DNA of 64,000 nt from Streptomyces sp. NBC_01498. Its GTDB lineage: Bacteria > Actinomycetota > Actinomycetes > Streptomycetales > Streptomycetaceae. This document shows, piece after piece, positions 17,086 through 25,960 of the stretch. The notes below the pieces were generated by a model, which saw only the letters and a program-made list of their open reading frames with translations, was not told the DNA's origin and made no database searches. The stretch is from NCBI RefSeq assembly GCF_036327775.1, contig NZ_CP109598.1, forward strand, positions 496,001-560,000, given 5' to 3'. Numbering within the stretch: the first letter of the stretch is position 1; each line of letters begins with the position of its first letter. Position numbers and translations under genes: made by a program.

Positions 17086-18405
17086 TTACCGGGCGAAGCC
17101 CCCGGCGTCCGCTCGTGCCCCGAGCGGCGCCGGGGGCTTCGTCGTCTCCCGGGTGGGACGCGGGCGCAGCGCGGCGGCCTCGCGGAGACTGCGGGCTGCC
17201 CCGGGCATGCCGAGTGCCTGCTCGATCGTGCCCCGGTGGTGGTGGAACTGGGCGTTCTTCCATCCCGTCCGGGCCGCTTCCCGGGCGTAGCCGAGGGCTT
17301 CCGTGTGTCGTCCCGCACGGTGCAGTGCCCACCCCAGCGCGTCGGCGACGATCACGCTCCGGGTGTGTCGCCATTCCCTCCGCATGAGTTCCACGGCGAG
17401 TGCCGGATCGCCGTGGTCGGCGGCGTAGAGGGCGAGGTACGGGTCGACGGGACCGCCGTCCGCGCGCACCAGGCGCACCTGCGCCGCCAGTGCCGCTCCT
17501 TCCCTGCCCTGGCCCATGTCCCCTGCCGCCCGGCGCAGTTCCACCGCTTCGAGCAGGAACTGGGGCAGCGGGGTTTCCTCGGTCAACCGGCCGTAGAGCT
17601 CAAGTGCCGTGCCCGTACGCCCTCGTGCCGCGGTGACCCGGGCGATGCCCGCCCGTGCGTACGGGTGCTTCGGTACGGCGTCCAGGGCCCGCCGGTAGTG
17701 CCGTTCCGCGCGGTCGACCGCGCCCGCCGACCAGGCCAGGTCGCCCAGCCGGGCCTCGGCGAAGGCCCGTTCGTCCACGGTGCCCGCGTGGTCCAGGGCC
17801 CGCCGGAGCGCGATGGCGGCGTCCTGGGTCCTGCCGTGGGTCTCCAGGTCGTAGGCGGCCCTGCTGTACGCGGCCGTGGTCGGGGCGATGTCGAGCAGCC
17901 GCTGTACGGCGGTCCGCGCGGCCGGGTAGTTTCCGAGCTGGATCTCGGCGTCCGCGAGGACGGCGTAGCCGTCGGGCCGGTCGGGGGCCATCCGGGTGCT
18001 GTCGAGTCCGTACGCGCGCCCACGGGTGAACGCGTGCCGGGAGTTGGCGAGCAGCCCCTGTCCCGTCACGGCGGCGTAGTTGTCCGTGCCGTCGAGGGCC
18101 AGCGAGCGCCGCAGTGCTTTCTCGGCGGCGTCGAGGCGGGCCGCGTCGAGAGTGGTGCGGGCCTGTTCGATCTCCGCGCGTGCCAGTCCGGCCCAGGCGG
18201 CCGGGTCGCCCGGGTGGTCGCGGGTGCGGCTCCGCGCGGCGCCGACCGCGCCGGTGTCCGCCCGGCCCGCACCCGGTGCGCCGGTGTCGGCTCCGGCGGG
18301 TGGAGCGGCCGTGGGCCGGGCGGCGTCGGGGCCGAGGTACAGCAGCCCCGCCACACACGCGGCCACGGCCAGCGCCGCGCCGGCGGCGTTGATCAGAGAC
18401 TTCAC
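17086..18405 (-). CDS. TPR-repeat lipoprotein-like or membrane-anchored protein
   Basis: The 439-residue product has an N-terminal hydrophobic export/anchor segment (about 4-25, LINAAGAALAVAACVAGLLYLG) and an Ala/Gly-rich linker. At least eight TPR-like helix pairs follow (DGYAVLADAEIQLGNYPAARTA, AEARLGDLAWSAGAVDRAERHY, ALGWALHRAGRHTEALGYAREA). TPR arrays mediate protein-protein contacts. Here they should lie on the outer face of the membrane. Its GTG overlaps the stop of the DUF4331 gene by 4 bp, so the two are co-translated and probably work together. Genes of this pair are recurrent neighbours in actinobacteria, but the function is not established. Confidence 0.85.
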   Translation of the reverse strand: MKSLINAAGAALAVAACVAGLLYLGPDAARPTAAPPAGADTGAPGAGRADTGAVGAARSRTRDHPGDPAAWAGLARAEIEQARTTLDAARLDAAEKALRRSLALDGTDNYAAVTGQGLLANSRHAFTRGRAYGLDSTRMAPDRPDGYAVLADAEIQLGNYPAARTAVQRLLDIAPTTAAYSRAAYDLETHGRTQDAAIALRRALDHAGTVDERAFAEARLGDLAWSAGAVDRAERHYRRALDAVPKHPYARAGIARVTAARGRTGTALELYGRLTEETPLPQFLLEAVELRRAAGDMGQGREGAALAAQVRLVRADGGPVDPYLALYAADHGDPALAVELMRREWRHTRSVIVADALGWALHRAGRHTEALGYAREAARTGWKNAQFHHHRGTIEQALGMPGAARSLREAAALRPRPTRETTKPPAPLGARADAGGFAR

Positions 18406-19889
18406 GGGCCCGCGTGGGGGAGGTTGAGGTAGGGGAAGACGCTCTGCGCGTCGGCGGGCTCCAGGCCGACGATCGGCTTCGGCAGCAGGTCGGCGGCGGA
18501 CGGCCCGGCGGGCTCGCCCTCCAGCATCCGGATCAGCGGCCCGTCGATGTTGTCGTTGAGGCGCCGCCCGTTGGGGAATCCCTGGAGGTCCCCGTCGAGG
18601 ACCCCGTACGCCTCGGGGCGGGCGGTGAGCGGGGTGCCGAGGTTCAGCCGCAGTTCCTCGGCGAGCACGATGCGCCCGGGGTCGGCGTCGGCGTTCATCG
18701 TGTGGGTGTTGAGGTCGAAGCCGAACGCGGCTCCGTTGTCCTTGCCGATGCCCTTCATGAACAGGGCCTGGATGTCGTGGCGGGGAGTCGCGGGAGCCTT
18801 GCATCCCTGGGCCCGCTCGATGCGGTGCGGTGGTACGGGATCGAGTGTCGCGGCCAGGAAGTCGGCCTGACGGTGGTCGTCCTCGGGGGTGCGGGCCTGG
18901 AGCCGGTCCTCCGGCCCGCCGGGCCTGGCCAGCCCGACGGTGGAACCGAAGAGGGCGAAGGCGAGGTGCGGGGTGCCCTGCCGGGAGACCTGCCGGTAGG
19001 TGGGGGCCTGCGCGGCCAGGCTCCGGCTCAGATCCGCGCCCTGCCGGGAGACCGACGCCCACACGCCGACGACCGGGTTGCGCTTCACATCGCCGTTCAG
19101 GGCCACGTCACGCTTGGGCACCTGGAGGACGAGGCTGTTCACATTCAGCACGGACAGCGGCTGGGCGTCCGGCAGCCATCCCGGTACCGGGCCCCGGGTG
19201 CCGAGGGTGTAGAGGCCGAAGACCTGGGTGTCGGCCTTGAACGCCTCCGCCGCCTGGGTGGCCACCGTCCGTCCGCCACCGGGGAGTTCGCGGACGGCCT
19301 GGGTCCGGAGCCTGCCGTAGTCGGGCATCAGCGCGCGGCCGGTGTGGGTGGGCGAGGCGATCGCGTCCCGGAGCAGTGTCTCGGCGGGGCGGCCCTCGCC
19401 GATCTTCTCCAGGGTGTACTTCTGGCGTACGCCGAGGGACCGGTCGTCGAGTGAAGTCACCGGCAGCGGCCCGACTTTCGGCCCGATCCCGAAGGGTCTG
19501 CGGTCCTCGTCGCGGAAGGTCCAGCGGTAAGTGGTGTCGGGTGCCCCGTCACCGTCGGCGTCCGTGTGGATCTCGTACCGGGCACCGGTGGCGAACGGGT
19601 GGTCGACGAGTGCGTTCGCGGCGGTGCCGGGCAGCTGGAACGGCCGGACGTTCGCGATGAGCGTGACCATGCCGGGGTCGTCGGGGCTGGTGAAGGCGTA
19701 GACGTCGGTCAGGTCCGTGGGTGGGTCGAGTACCGCCGAGGGGGCGTCGATGTGCCCGCCCGCCTCGCCGACACCTGTCAGTTGCCCGCCCAGGGCGGCG
19801 GCGGTGAGGGCGGCGGTGGCCACCGTCAGGGCGGCGATTCTTCGGCGGGACAGTCCAACGGACGCTGGTCCTGCGGTGGTTCCGGGCAT
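18402..19889 (-). CDS. Exported DUF4331 family protein
   Basis: The 495-residue product has a signal sequence (about 10-35, RRRIAALTVATAALTAAALGG) and the DUF4331 landmarks: GGHIDAPSAVLDPPTDLTDVYAFTSPDD near the N terminus, LNVNSLVLQVPKRDV in the middle, and GRRLNDNIDGPLIRMLEGE with FPYLNLPH at the end. The family is periplasmic or surface-exposed and of unknown biochemical role. The ATG at 19889 is preferred because CTGGAGAG lies about 5 nt upstream and it directly precedes the signal peptide. The upstream extension is not signal-like. It forms an operon with the TPR protein gene downstream. Confidence 0.9.
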   Translation of the reverse strand: MPGTTAGPASVGLSRRRIAALTVATAALTAAALGGQLTGVGEAGGHIDAPSAVLDPPTDLTDVYAFTSPDDPGMVTLIANVRPFQLPGTAANALVDHPFATGARYEIHTDADGDGAPDTTYRWTFRDEDRRPFGIGPKVGPLPVTSLDDRSLGVRQKYTLEKIGEGRPAETLLRDAIASPTHTGRALMPDYGRLRTQAVRELPGGGRTVATQAAEAFKADTQVFGLYTLGTRGPVPGWLPDAQPLSVLNVNSLVLQVPKRDVALNGDVKRNPVVGVWASVSRQGADLSRSLAAQAPTYRQVSRQGTPHLAFALFGSTVGLARPGGPEDRLQARTPEDDHRQADFLAATLDPVPPHRIERAQGCKAPATPRHDIQALFMKGIGKDNGAAFGFDLNTHTMNADADPGRIVLAEELRLNLGTPLTARPEAYGVLDGDLQGFPNGRRLNDNIDGPLIRMLEGEPAGPSAADLLPKPIVGLEPADAQSVFPYLNLPHAGP

Positions 19890-20107
19890 GCGGCTCTCCA
19901 GGAGTGGGGGGCAGTCGCCCCAGTCTGGAGCGCCGACGATCCGAATTGGACCGTTGTGCGGCTTTTTCACCCGACTAGTCCGGTGATGATTTATTTCTGT
20001 GCACATCTATGCATTGATACGCGTGTACACCAAGGGATCGGCGCCCCACGCGGCTTGCCGCGCCCGATCCGCCGGACCTCTCCCCCGTCACAGACAGGAC
20101 ACGCCAC

Positions 20108-20782
20108 ATGTTCACGCACGGACTCCGTCGTCTCACCGTCCTCGCCGCAGCGGCCGCGCTGTCCCTCCCGCTGGGTCTGGGCTCGGCCGGGGCGACCGCC
20201 CCGCTGCCCGTCCCCGCCCCCCAGGCGGCGCCGGCCGCCGACCCGTTCCCGGGTCTCTACCTCTCCCCGTGGGGCGACGCGCAGGTCGCGCTCGGCGACG
20301 AGGCGCTGGCGTGGATGGCCCGCGAGGGCATCACCCTGGAGGCCATCAGCCCGTTCGCGATGGACGCCGACGGCCGGGGATTCAGCATGCCGATCGGTTC
20401 GACGGCCGGTGACGGCCTCGACTCGAAGGGCCGCATCTTCTACCCGGGCGGCCTCAGGTTCCACCACGCGCGCTCCGGCAAGACCATCACCCTCATGCCG
20501 ACCTACATCCGCGTCATGCCGACGCCCGCGTACAGCGCGGGTGTCTCGGTCGACGGCGGGAAGCTCTCCGACGAGGTCACGATCGCCGAATCCACCTACA
20601 CGGAGGTCGTCGCGGGAGCCCGGCCGACCCTCACCGGGTGGCGCATCAAGAAGGCGCCGTTCTACATGACCGCCGAGACCTCACGCGTCTTCGCCTCGGT
20701 GACCGGGGGCGAAGCCCCGCGGGTCGGCGCCCTGTTCGGGACCCTGACCCCCAACTTCGACTACGTCCCCACCAAGGGATGA
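20108..20782 (+). CDS. Secreted protein, hypothetical (HtaA-like character)
   Basis: The 224-residue product has a signal peptide (1-29, ending GSAGAT) and a mature beta-rich domain (SKGRIFYPGGLRFHHARSGK, TITLMPTYIRVMPTPAYSAG). Strand-rich patterns of this kind occur in HtaA-like and other secreted actinobacterial domains, but I cannot make a firm family call. It is transcribed divergently from the DUF4331 gene across a 218-bp region of lower GC content. A strong hairpin follows about 160 nt after the stop. A shared environmental trigger with the DUF4331/TPR pair is possible. Confidence 0.8.
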   Translation: MFTHGLRRLTVLAAAAALSLPLGLGSAGATAPLPVPAPQAAPAADPFPGLYLSPWGDAQVALGDEALAWMAREGITLEAISPFAMDADGRGFSMPIGSTAGDGLDSKGRIFYPGGLRFHHARSGKTITLMPTYIRVMPTPAYSAGVSVDGGKLSDEVTIAESTYTEVVAGARPTLTGWRIKKAPFYMTAETSRVFASVTGGEAPRVGALFGTLTPNFDYVPTKG

Positions 20783-21460
20783 CCCCCGGCGGCCGTGCGG
20801 CCGGCACGGGTGGCGCCGGCCGCCACCGGACACCGTCCGCCGGACCGCACCGTCGCTCCCCCGGCACCTGACGCCGCCGAGCGGTCACGGGGGAGGACCG
20901 GGGCGGAAGGAACGCGGCGACGCGCCCCGCCCGCCGCACCGTCCGATGCCCGGCTCCCGCGAGGGAGCCGGGCATCGGCGCGTCCACGCGGTGTACGCGT
21001 CACCCCGGGCGTACGCGGCCCGGCTGGGCGCGGCACGGCCGACCACGCCGGGACTTCCCCACCCGTTCGGGAATTGGATACGGGACCGGAAAGATCCCGG
21101 GCCGGAAGGCGGGGCAGTGGAAGCCGGAACATCGACACGCCCGCCGGGAGAACCACGGGAACCGGCGCCCGCTCAGGCGACTCGGACGCCGCTGAATTCC
21201 TTTGGCGAGGAGCACAGTTCCACTCGCGCCGCCCCACTCCGTGGACGAGGCCGGGCAAGTCCGACAGGTGGGGAGTGATGACAAATGTCACTGTCGAGTC
21301 GGCGACGCCGAAAGAACACTGGAATTCGCCGACAACGCGCCCGACCAGGCCACCTCCCCGACCTCCGCACCTTACCCGTCGCACAAGGGAATTGGCCGGG
21401 TCCTCTCTCGCACCACACTTCCGTCCATGACAGATCCATTGCACGGGGAGCGGTACCACT
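20783..21460. other. Intergenic region with terminator and regulator promoter
   Basis: No convincing gene lies in this 678-bp stretch. It holds a strong hairpin (20945-20976) and, nearer the StrR-like gene, a perfect dyad TGACA-AA-TGTCA (21279-21290) that could be an operator for that gene. Base composition falls towards 21400, as expected for a promoter. Confidence 0.5.
20945..20976 (+). terminator. Strong hairpin terminator
   Basis: A perfect 14-bp stem GATGCCCGGCTCCC pairs around a GCGA tetraloop. It follows the secreted protein gene ending at 20782 by about 160 nt and probably ends that transcript. Confidence 0.75.
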
Positions 21461-22513
21461 GTGAATTCCAACAACCTGACGATGTCCCCCACCGCCGGAA
21501 ATACGGTGCCCCGGCAACGGGACCCGCGCGGGTCCGGCGCCCAGGAATACGTGACCGGGTTGGGCAGAGAGATACAGAAATCACACACGGAATGGATCCC
21601 GGTGGACCGCCTCGTCGCCGTCGATTCTCCCCGCCTTCTGGGGGTGGACGAGGAACACGTCCGGGCACTCGCGGAATCGGAGTCGGAACTGCCGCCGATC
21701 ACCGTGCACCGGCAGTCGATGTGGGTCATCGACGGAGTGCACCGGTTACGGGCGGCCCTGCTGGGCGGACAGGACCGCATCGCCGTGCGCTTCTTCGAGG
21801 GCGACAGGAGAGACGCGTACCTTCTGTCCGTCGCCGTCAACGTCACCCATGGACTGCCGCTCTCCCGGGCCGACCGGCTGGCGGCGGTGCGGCGCATCCT
21901 GTCCACGCGTCCGGAACTGTCCGACCGGGCGGTGGCCTCGGTGGCCGGGCTGTCGGCGGCCCGGGTGTCGGCGGTGCGCCGGAGCATGATCGACGGAAGT
22001 CCGATGTCGGCGGTACGCGTCGGACTCGACGGCCGGGTACGGCCGCTGAACTCCACGCGCGGCCGGGAACTGGCGAGTCAGCTCCTCCGGGCCAACCCCT
22101 CGGCCTCACTGCGGCAGGTGGCCCGGGTCGCGGACGTTTCCCCGGCGACGGTGGCGGACGTGCGCAAGAGGCTGAGCCGGGGCGACGATCCCGTGCCGTC
22201 GAAGCTGCGCCCCGGCGGCGGAACGACCGGTCGGCGGAAACCGGTGGAGGACCCGCCGACACCCGGCGGCCGTCCGCTGGCGGAACTGCTTCCGCTGCTC
22301 GACTCCCTGCGGCGGGATCCGTCGCTGCGCTTCACCGACACCGGGCGTCTCGTGCTGCGCCTGTTCGACTCCAGCACCCACGCGGCCCGCGCCCGCCTCA
22401 CCATCATGGACAACGTGCCACCGCACTGCCGGGGTCCGATCGCCCAACTGCTGCTCGGTTACGCGGAGGTGTGGTGCGAGATGGCCAAGGCCCTGGACGA
22501 CTCGCCCAACTGA
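21461..22513 (+). CDS. StrR-like ParB-fold transcriptional regulator
   Basis: The 350-residue product has a ParB/sulfiredoxin-type N-terminal domain (about 45-130: WIPVDRLVAVDSPRLLGVDE, WVIDGVHRLRAALLGGQD, IAVRFFEGDRRDAYLLSVAV). Two helix-turn-helix candidates follow (ELSDRAVASVAGLSAARVSA and SASLRQVARVADVSPATVAD). This arrangement with the DG(V/M)HR motif is that of StrR, NovG and related pathway-specific activators of antibiotic clusters rather than of chromosome partition ParB. GGGGAG lies about 10 nt before the GTG. It converges on a run of six biosynthetic-looking genes. A TGACA dyad in its upstream region might be an autoregulatory site (inference). Confidence 0.85.
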   Translation: MNSNNLTMSPTAGNTVPRQRDPRGSGAQEYVTGLGREIQKSHTEWIPVDRLVAVDSPRLLGVDEEHVRALAESESELPPITVHRQSMWVIDGVHRLRAALLGGQDRIAVRFFEGDRRDAYLLSVAVNVTHGLPLSRADRLAAVRRILSTRPELSDRAVASVAGLSAARVSAVRRSMIDGSPMSAVRVGLDGRVRPLNSTRGRELASQLLRANPSASLRQVARVADVSPATVADVRKRLSRGDDPVPSKLRPGGGTTGRRKPVEDPPTPGGRPLAELLPLLDSLRRDPSLRFTDTGRLVLRLFDSSTHAARARLTIMDNVPPHCRGPIAQLLLGYAEVWCEMAKALDDSPN

Positions 22514-22560
22514 GCGCGCGTGGGGCCCGTCCCGGCTCATGGCGGGAAGGCGCCCGGGGT

Positions 22561-23634
22561 TCAGCCGGACGAGCTGACATCGGCCTTGGGCGGCGGAGCG
22601 GGAGCACCCGGAGAACCGGGAGCCGACCGAAGGCCGGGTCCGGCCGAGGGTCCCGTGTCCTCGGCCTTCGTACCGGTCCGCCGAACCGCGAGGGAGCCGT
22701 ACGCGAAGGCGAGGACGTCCGCCGCGGCGAGCACCAGGCGGCTCGCCGCCGCCGCGACGACCGCTTCCGGCGCGGGGAGCACCGAGGCCAGGAACACCGC
22801 GAGCAGCGCCTCCCGCACCCCGAGCCCGTCCGGTACGACGACCACCACGCTGGCCAGCGCGGTCGCCAGGGTGAATCCGGCGACGCACGGCACCACCGCC
22901 GCGAGCGGGTCCGCGCCCAACGCCACGGCGAGCAGCCACAGATGGGTGCCGGTCACCACCCAGGCCGCCGCGTACAGCCACACGGACCGCCGGAGCACGT
23001 CGCGCGGGACGGGGGCCAGCCTGCGGGCCAGCGCCGGCAGCGCCGTGAGCAGCCGTACCGCGGCCGTCAGCACCCGGGGCAGGAACCACAGCGCCCCCGG
23101 TGTCAGGGCGGCGGCGAGGACCGCGGCCCCGGTGCCGTACGCGTACCCCGCCAGGGCGGGCAGCCCCAGTACGGCACCGGTGGACAGGGCCACCCCGGCG
23201 CCGGCCCCGAAGGCCACGGTGAGGTGGAGGACCGTGATGCCGGACGCCGCCGCGAGACGGGACTGGAGCACGATCGACCACATCACCCCGGGTACGTAGC
23301 GGCCCAGTTGGCCCGCTGCGAAGATCCGTACGGCCGCCGCGCGCGACAGCGGCACCGACAGGGCCTGGAGGGGCTCCCGCCAGGAGAGCGCGGTCAGCCA
23401 CAGCGCGGCCACCGCGGGGATCAGGGCCACGGGGAGCGCGGGGCTCAGCCGCGTCAGGGCGGCGCCCGTGGCCGCCCGGGTTCCCGCCCCCGCGAACGAG
23501 CGCACGAGGAAGAGGGCGCACAGCGCGAGCACCAGCACCGTGAGGGTTCGCCGCACCCACGGCCGCCCCGCGAACCCTCGGACCGCGGCCCACCACCGGC
23601 GGCGGCGCGCGGCGCCGGACGAAGGGTCAGGCAT
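22561..23634 (-). CDS. Lysylphosphatidylglycerol-synthase-TM-family membrane protein (flippase-like)
   Basis: The 357-residue product has about eight hydrophobic helices and the family landmarks RIFAAGQLGRYVPGVMWSIV (around 103) and VVVVPDGLGVREALLAVFLA (around 260). They match the UPF0104/AglD membrane family, which lacks the lysyl-transferase domain and is associated with polyprenyl-linked sugar transfer or lipid flipping. The C-terminal 45 residues are polar and Pro/Ser-rich. It is the last gene of a minus-strand set with a UbiA-type prenyltransferase and a glycosyltransferase, so a role in handling a lipid-linked sugar is likely. Confidence 0.85.
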   Translation of the reverse strand: MPDPSSGAARRRRWWAAVRGFAGRPWVRRTLTVLVLALCALFLVRSFAGAGTRAATGAALTRLSPALPVALIPAVAALWLTALSWREPLQALSVPLSRAAAVRIFAAGQLGRYVPGVMWSIVLQSRLAAASGITVLHLTVAFGAGAGVALSTGAVLGLPALAGYAYGTGAAVLAAALTPGALWFLPRVLTAAVRLLTALPALARRLAPVPRDVLRRSVWLYAAAWVVTGTHLWLLAVALGADPLAAVVPCVAGFTLATALASVVVVVPDGLGVREALLAVFLASVLPAPEAVVAAAASRLVLAAADVLAFAYGSLAVRRTGTKAEDTGPSAGPGLRSAPGSPGAPAPPPKADVSSSG

Positions 23635-23736
23635 GGCCGGTCCCGGTCACGGGCCCGCCGGTGGTACCCGGCGTTCGGCGCCGGTGAGGGCGCGGGGCCG
23701 GGAGGATCGTCGGCATCAGGGGGGTCATGGGGCACC

Positions 23737-24714
23737 TCACAGGAGTCGGCCGAGGGCCAGGCAGGTCAGCCACAGGACGGCGTTGATCACGAGCGGCAGG
23801 TCCCTGAACACGTCCTGTCCCGGCTCGCCGCCGCCGCGCCGTACCGCCACCAGTTGCAGATAGCGGCAGGCGGCGAAGACGGCGAACGGCAGGGTGACGA
23901 CGGCCAGGACGGCCGCGTGCGGATGCGGCGCGGAGAGGGCGAACAGCTCGTAACTGATCAGGGTGGCGGCCAGGAGGACCGCCATGAGCTGGTCGAGCAG
24001 CGGCACCGAGTACCCGGCGAGGGCGGGCCGTTGGGCGGCGGCCTGTCCCCGCAGTTGGGCGGTGGCGAGTTCGTGGCGCCGCTTGCCCAGGGACAGCAGC
24101 AGGCAGGTGCAGTAGACGCTGATGATCAGCGCGGGGTTGAAGGGGGCCGCCACCGCCACGCAGCCCGCGACCGCGCGCAGGACGAAACCCGTCGCGACCA
24201 GGCTGACGTCGACCAGCGGATAGTGCTTCAGGGCCAGGCAGTAGGCGAGGTTGATCACCACGTACCCGGCGATGGCCGCCTGCCCCGCCGGGGGCAGCAG
24301 CGCCCCGGCCCCGGCCAGCACCCCCGTGCAGGCGGCGCCCAGCAGCAGGGCGCCGAGGGGGCCCACGCGCCGGGAGGCCAGCGGCCGGTGGCGCTTGACC
24401 GGATGGAGCCGGTCCCGTTCCCGGTCCAGCCAGTCGTTGAGGACGTACACCGCGGCGGAGGCCGCCGTGAACGCCACCAGCGTGGCCAGCAGGCGTCCGG
24501 GATGGCGCAACAGGGCCGCCGGGTCCACGGCCAGCGGGGCGATCAGGACGAAGACGTTCTTCACCCACTGACGGGGCCGCAGCAGCACCAGCGCCGCCGG
24601 AAGCCGCGAACGCCGGTGTCCGCCAACGGAGTTGTCCGGGTCCTGGGCGGCCGTCGCGGTCGTGGACGGGGCGCCCCGCCCGTCGCGGGTGTCCGTCGCG
24701 CCCGGCGGCTTCAC
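23737..24714 (-). CDS. UbiA-family decaprenyl-phosphate phosphoribosyltransferase-like enzyme
   Basis: The 325-residue integral membrane protein has the first Asp motif NDWLDRERDRLHPVKRHRPL (about 93-112) and the LRPRQWVKNVFVLIAPLA start of the DPPR synthase branch of UbiA (Rv3806c-like). A second conserved stretch is KHYPLVDVSLVATGFVLRAV. Characterised members transfer 5-phosphoribose from PRPP to decaprenyl phosphate, giving a lipid-linked pentose. The ATG overlaps the upstream glycosyltransferase stop by 4 bp (ATGA). In this context it may make a polyprenyl-pentose donor for a glycolipid or a specialised metabolite. Since Streptomyces lacks arabinogalactan, a duplicate dedicated to this cluster is plausible. 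Confidence 0.85.
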   Translation of the reverse strand: MKPPGATDTRDGRGAPSTTATAAQDPDNSVGGHRRSRLPAALVLLRPRQWVKNVFVLIAPLAVDPAALLRHPGRLLATLVAFTAASAAVYVLNDWLDRERDRLHPVKRHRPLASRRVGPLGALLLGAACTGVLAGAGALLPPAGQAAIAGYVVINLAYCLALKHYPLVDVSLVATGFVLRAVAGCVAVAAPFNPALIISVYCTCLLLSLGKRRHELATAQLRGQAAAQRPALAGYSVPLLDQLMAVLLAATLISYELFALSAPHPHAAVLAVVTLPFAVFAACRYLQLVAVRRGGGEPGQDVFRDLPLVINAVLWLTCLALGRLL

Positions 24715-25847
24715 GGCCGTACCCCCGGCAGCAGCGTGCGGAACGCCTCTTCGTGCGCGTCGAGGAACGCCTCACCGCCGAAAAGCTTCGTCGCCGTCTC
24801 CCGGCCCGTCTCCCGCTCCTGGGCGGGCAATTCGGCCAGTTCGAGGATCGCCCGGCGCAGCGCGGCGGGGTCCCGGGGCGGCACGAGCCGGCCGAACCCG
24901 GTGGCCTCCACCGGGTAGCGGGAGCCGGACAGGTTGGTGGACACGGGCGGGATGCCCGCCATCATCGCCTCGACCTGCACGATGCCGAAGGACTCCGAGA
25001 CCGAGGGCAGCGCGAAGACGTCGATCGAGGCGTAGAAGTCCCGTACCGCCTCACCGCGCAGCAGGCCCGTGAACCGGATCCGCGGGTCGTCGCCCGCCTC
25101 CTGGCGCAGCTGGGCGATGTTGCTGCCGCCCGCGACGGTGGTGTGGTCCCCGGCGATCAGCAGGCGGGCCCCGGGATCGTCGAGGGAGCGGAAGGCCCGG
25201 ATCAGGTACTCGATGCCCTTGTCGACGGCGATCCGGCCCATGAAGCCGATGTGCAGCCCGCCCCCGTCGCGCAGCCGGGGGGTGCCGCCGGCGCGGTCCA
25301 CGCACGGGGAGGGGATGGGGACGAGCCGGCGGTTGCGGATCGTGGGCCAGATCCGTGAACCGCGCGCCTGGTCCTCGCTGTTGGTGATGACCAGGTCCGC
25401 CTTCCGGACGGCGGATTTGCAGACCTCGTCGACGGCGCGCATCCCGAAGCGGTTCACGGGGCTGTCGGGCAGGAACACGTCGATGTGGTACGTCACCACG
25501 AGCCGCGCGCTGCCCTTGAGGGCGGCGACGAAGGCGGCCTCCGGGTTGGGCAGGTGCATGTGGACGATTTTCGAGCGTGCCGCGAGGCGCCGGACGAGCA
25601 GCGGGAGGGCGGGCGCGAGGAAGCCCCGGCTGACGCGGGCGAGCACCGGCGCCCGGAATACCTGGACGCCGTTGATGACCTCGTGGCGGGGCAGCGCCGG
25701 ATCGTGCTGGGCGCAGGCGACGGCCACCTTCCAGCCACGGGCCGCCAGGCCCTCCGCGGTCAGCCGCGCCGCCTCGGTGAGCCCGCTGACGTACGGGGCG
25801 TAGTAGTCGAGCATCACCGTCACATCGAATGCGTCGGTCTCACGCAT
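24711..25847 (-). CDS. GT4-family glycosyltransferase
   Basis: The 378-residue product has the GT-B fold landmarks: LDYYAPYVSGLTEAARLTAE near the N terminus (acceptor side), HIGFMGRIAVDKGIEYLIRA around 200 (nucleotide-sugar side) and ASIDVFALPSVSESFGIVQV with EAMMAGIPPVS (the E(x7)E region). It is cytosolic and probably membrane-associated. It is co-translated with the UbiA-like gene, so its acceptor or product may be the same polyprenyl-linked intermediate. The ATG has GAGGAG about 11 nt upstream. The transferred sugar cannot be predicted. Confidence 0.92.
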   Translation of the reverse strand: MRETDAFDVTVMLDYYAPYVSGLTEAARLTAEGLAARGWKVAVACAQHDPALPRHEVINGVQVFRAPVLARVSRGFLAPALPLLVRRLAARSKIVHMHLPNPEAAFVAALKGSARLVVTYHIDVFLPDSPVNRFGMRAVDEVCKSAVRKADLVITNSEDQARGSRIWPTIRNRRLVPIPSPCVDRAGGTPRLRDGGGLHIGFMGRIAVDKGIEYLIRAFRSLDDPGARLLIAGDHTTVAGGSNIAQLRQEAGDDPRIRFTGLLRGEAVRDFYASIDVFALPSVSESFGIVQVEAMMAGIPPVSTNLSGSRYPVEATGFGRLVPPRDPAALRRAILELAELPAQERETGRETATKLFGGEAFLDAHEEAFRTLLPGVRP

Positions 25848-25936
25848 GGCGGAGTCACTCCTCAGGGTCTCAAGGGGGTGTGCTTCGGGCGTGTTTCGGC
25901 CGTGGTGGCGGGTGGTCGCAGGTGTGACCAGTCGTG

Positions 25937-25960
25937 ACTGACATCTGACGCTCTGTCAGA
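25937..25960. terminator. Small hairpin in the gap between operon halves
   Basis: TCTGAC (25944-25949) pairs with GTCAGA (25955-25960) around GCTCT. The element overlaps the stop codon of the phosphatase-like gene, 110 bp before the glycosyltransferase gene. It may attenuate readthrough or be a regulator dyad of the TGACA/TGTCA type. The stem is short, so either reading is tentative. Confidence 0.35.

Noticed and set aside
21202..24918. 1238-codon plus-strand frame across the StrR-like and membrane protein genes
   Set aside because: It overlaps three well-supported genes and reads as Arg/Gly/Pro-rich sequence without domains.
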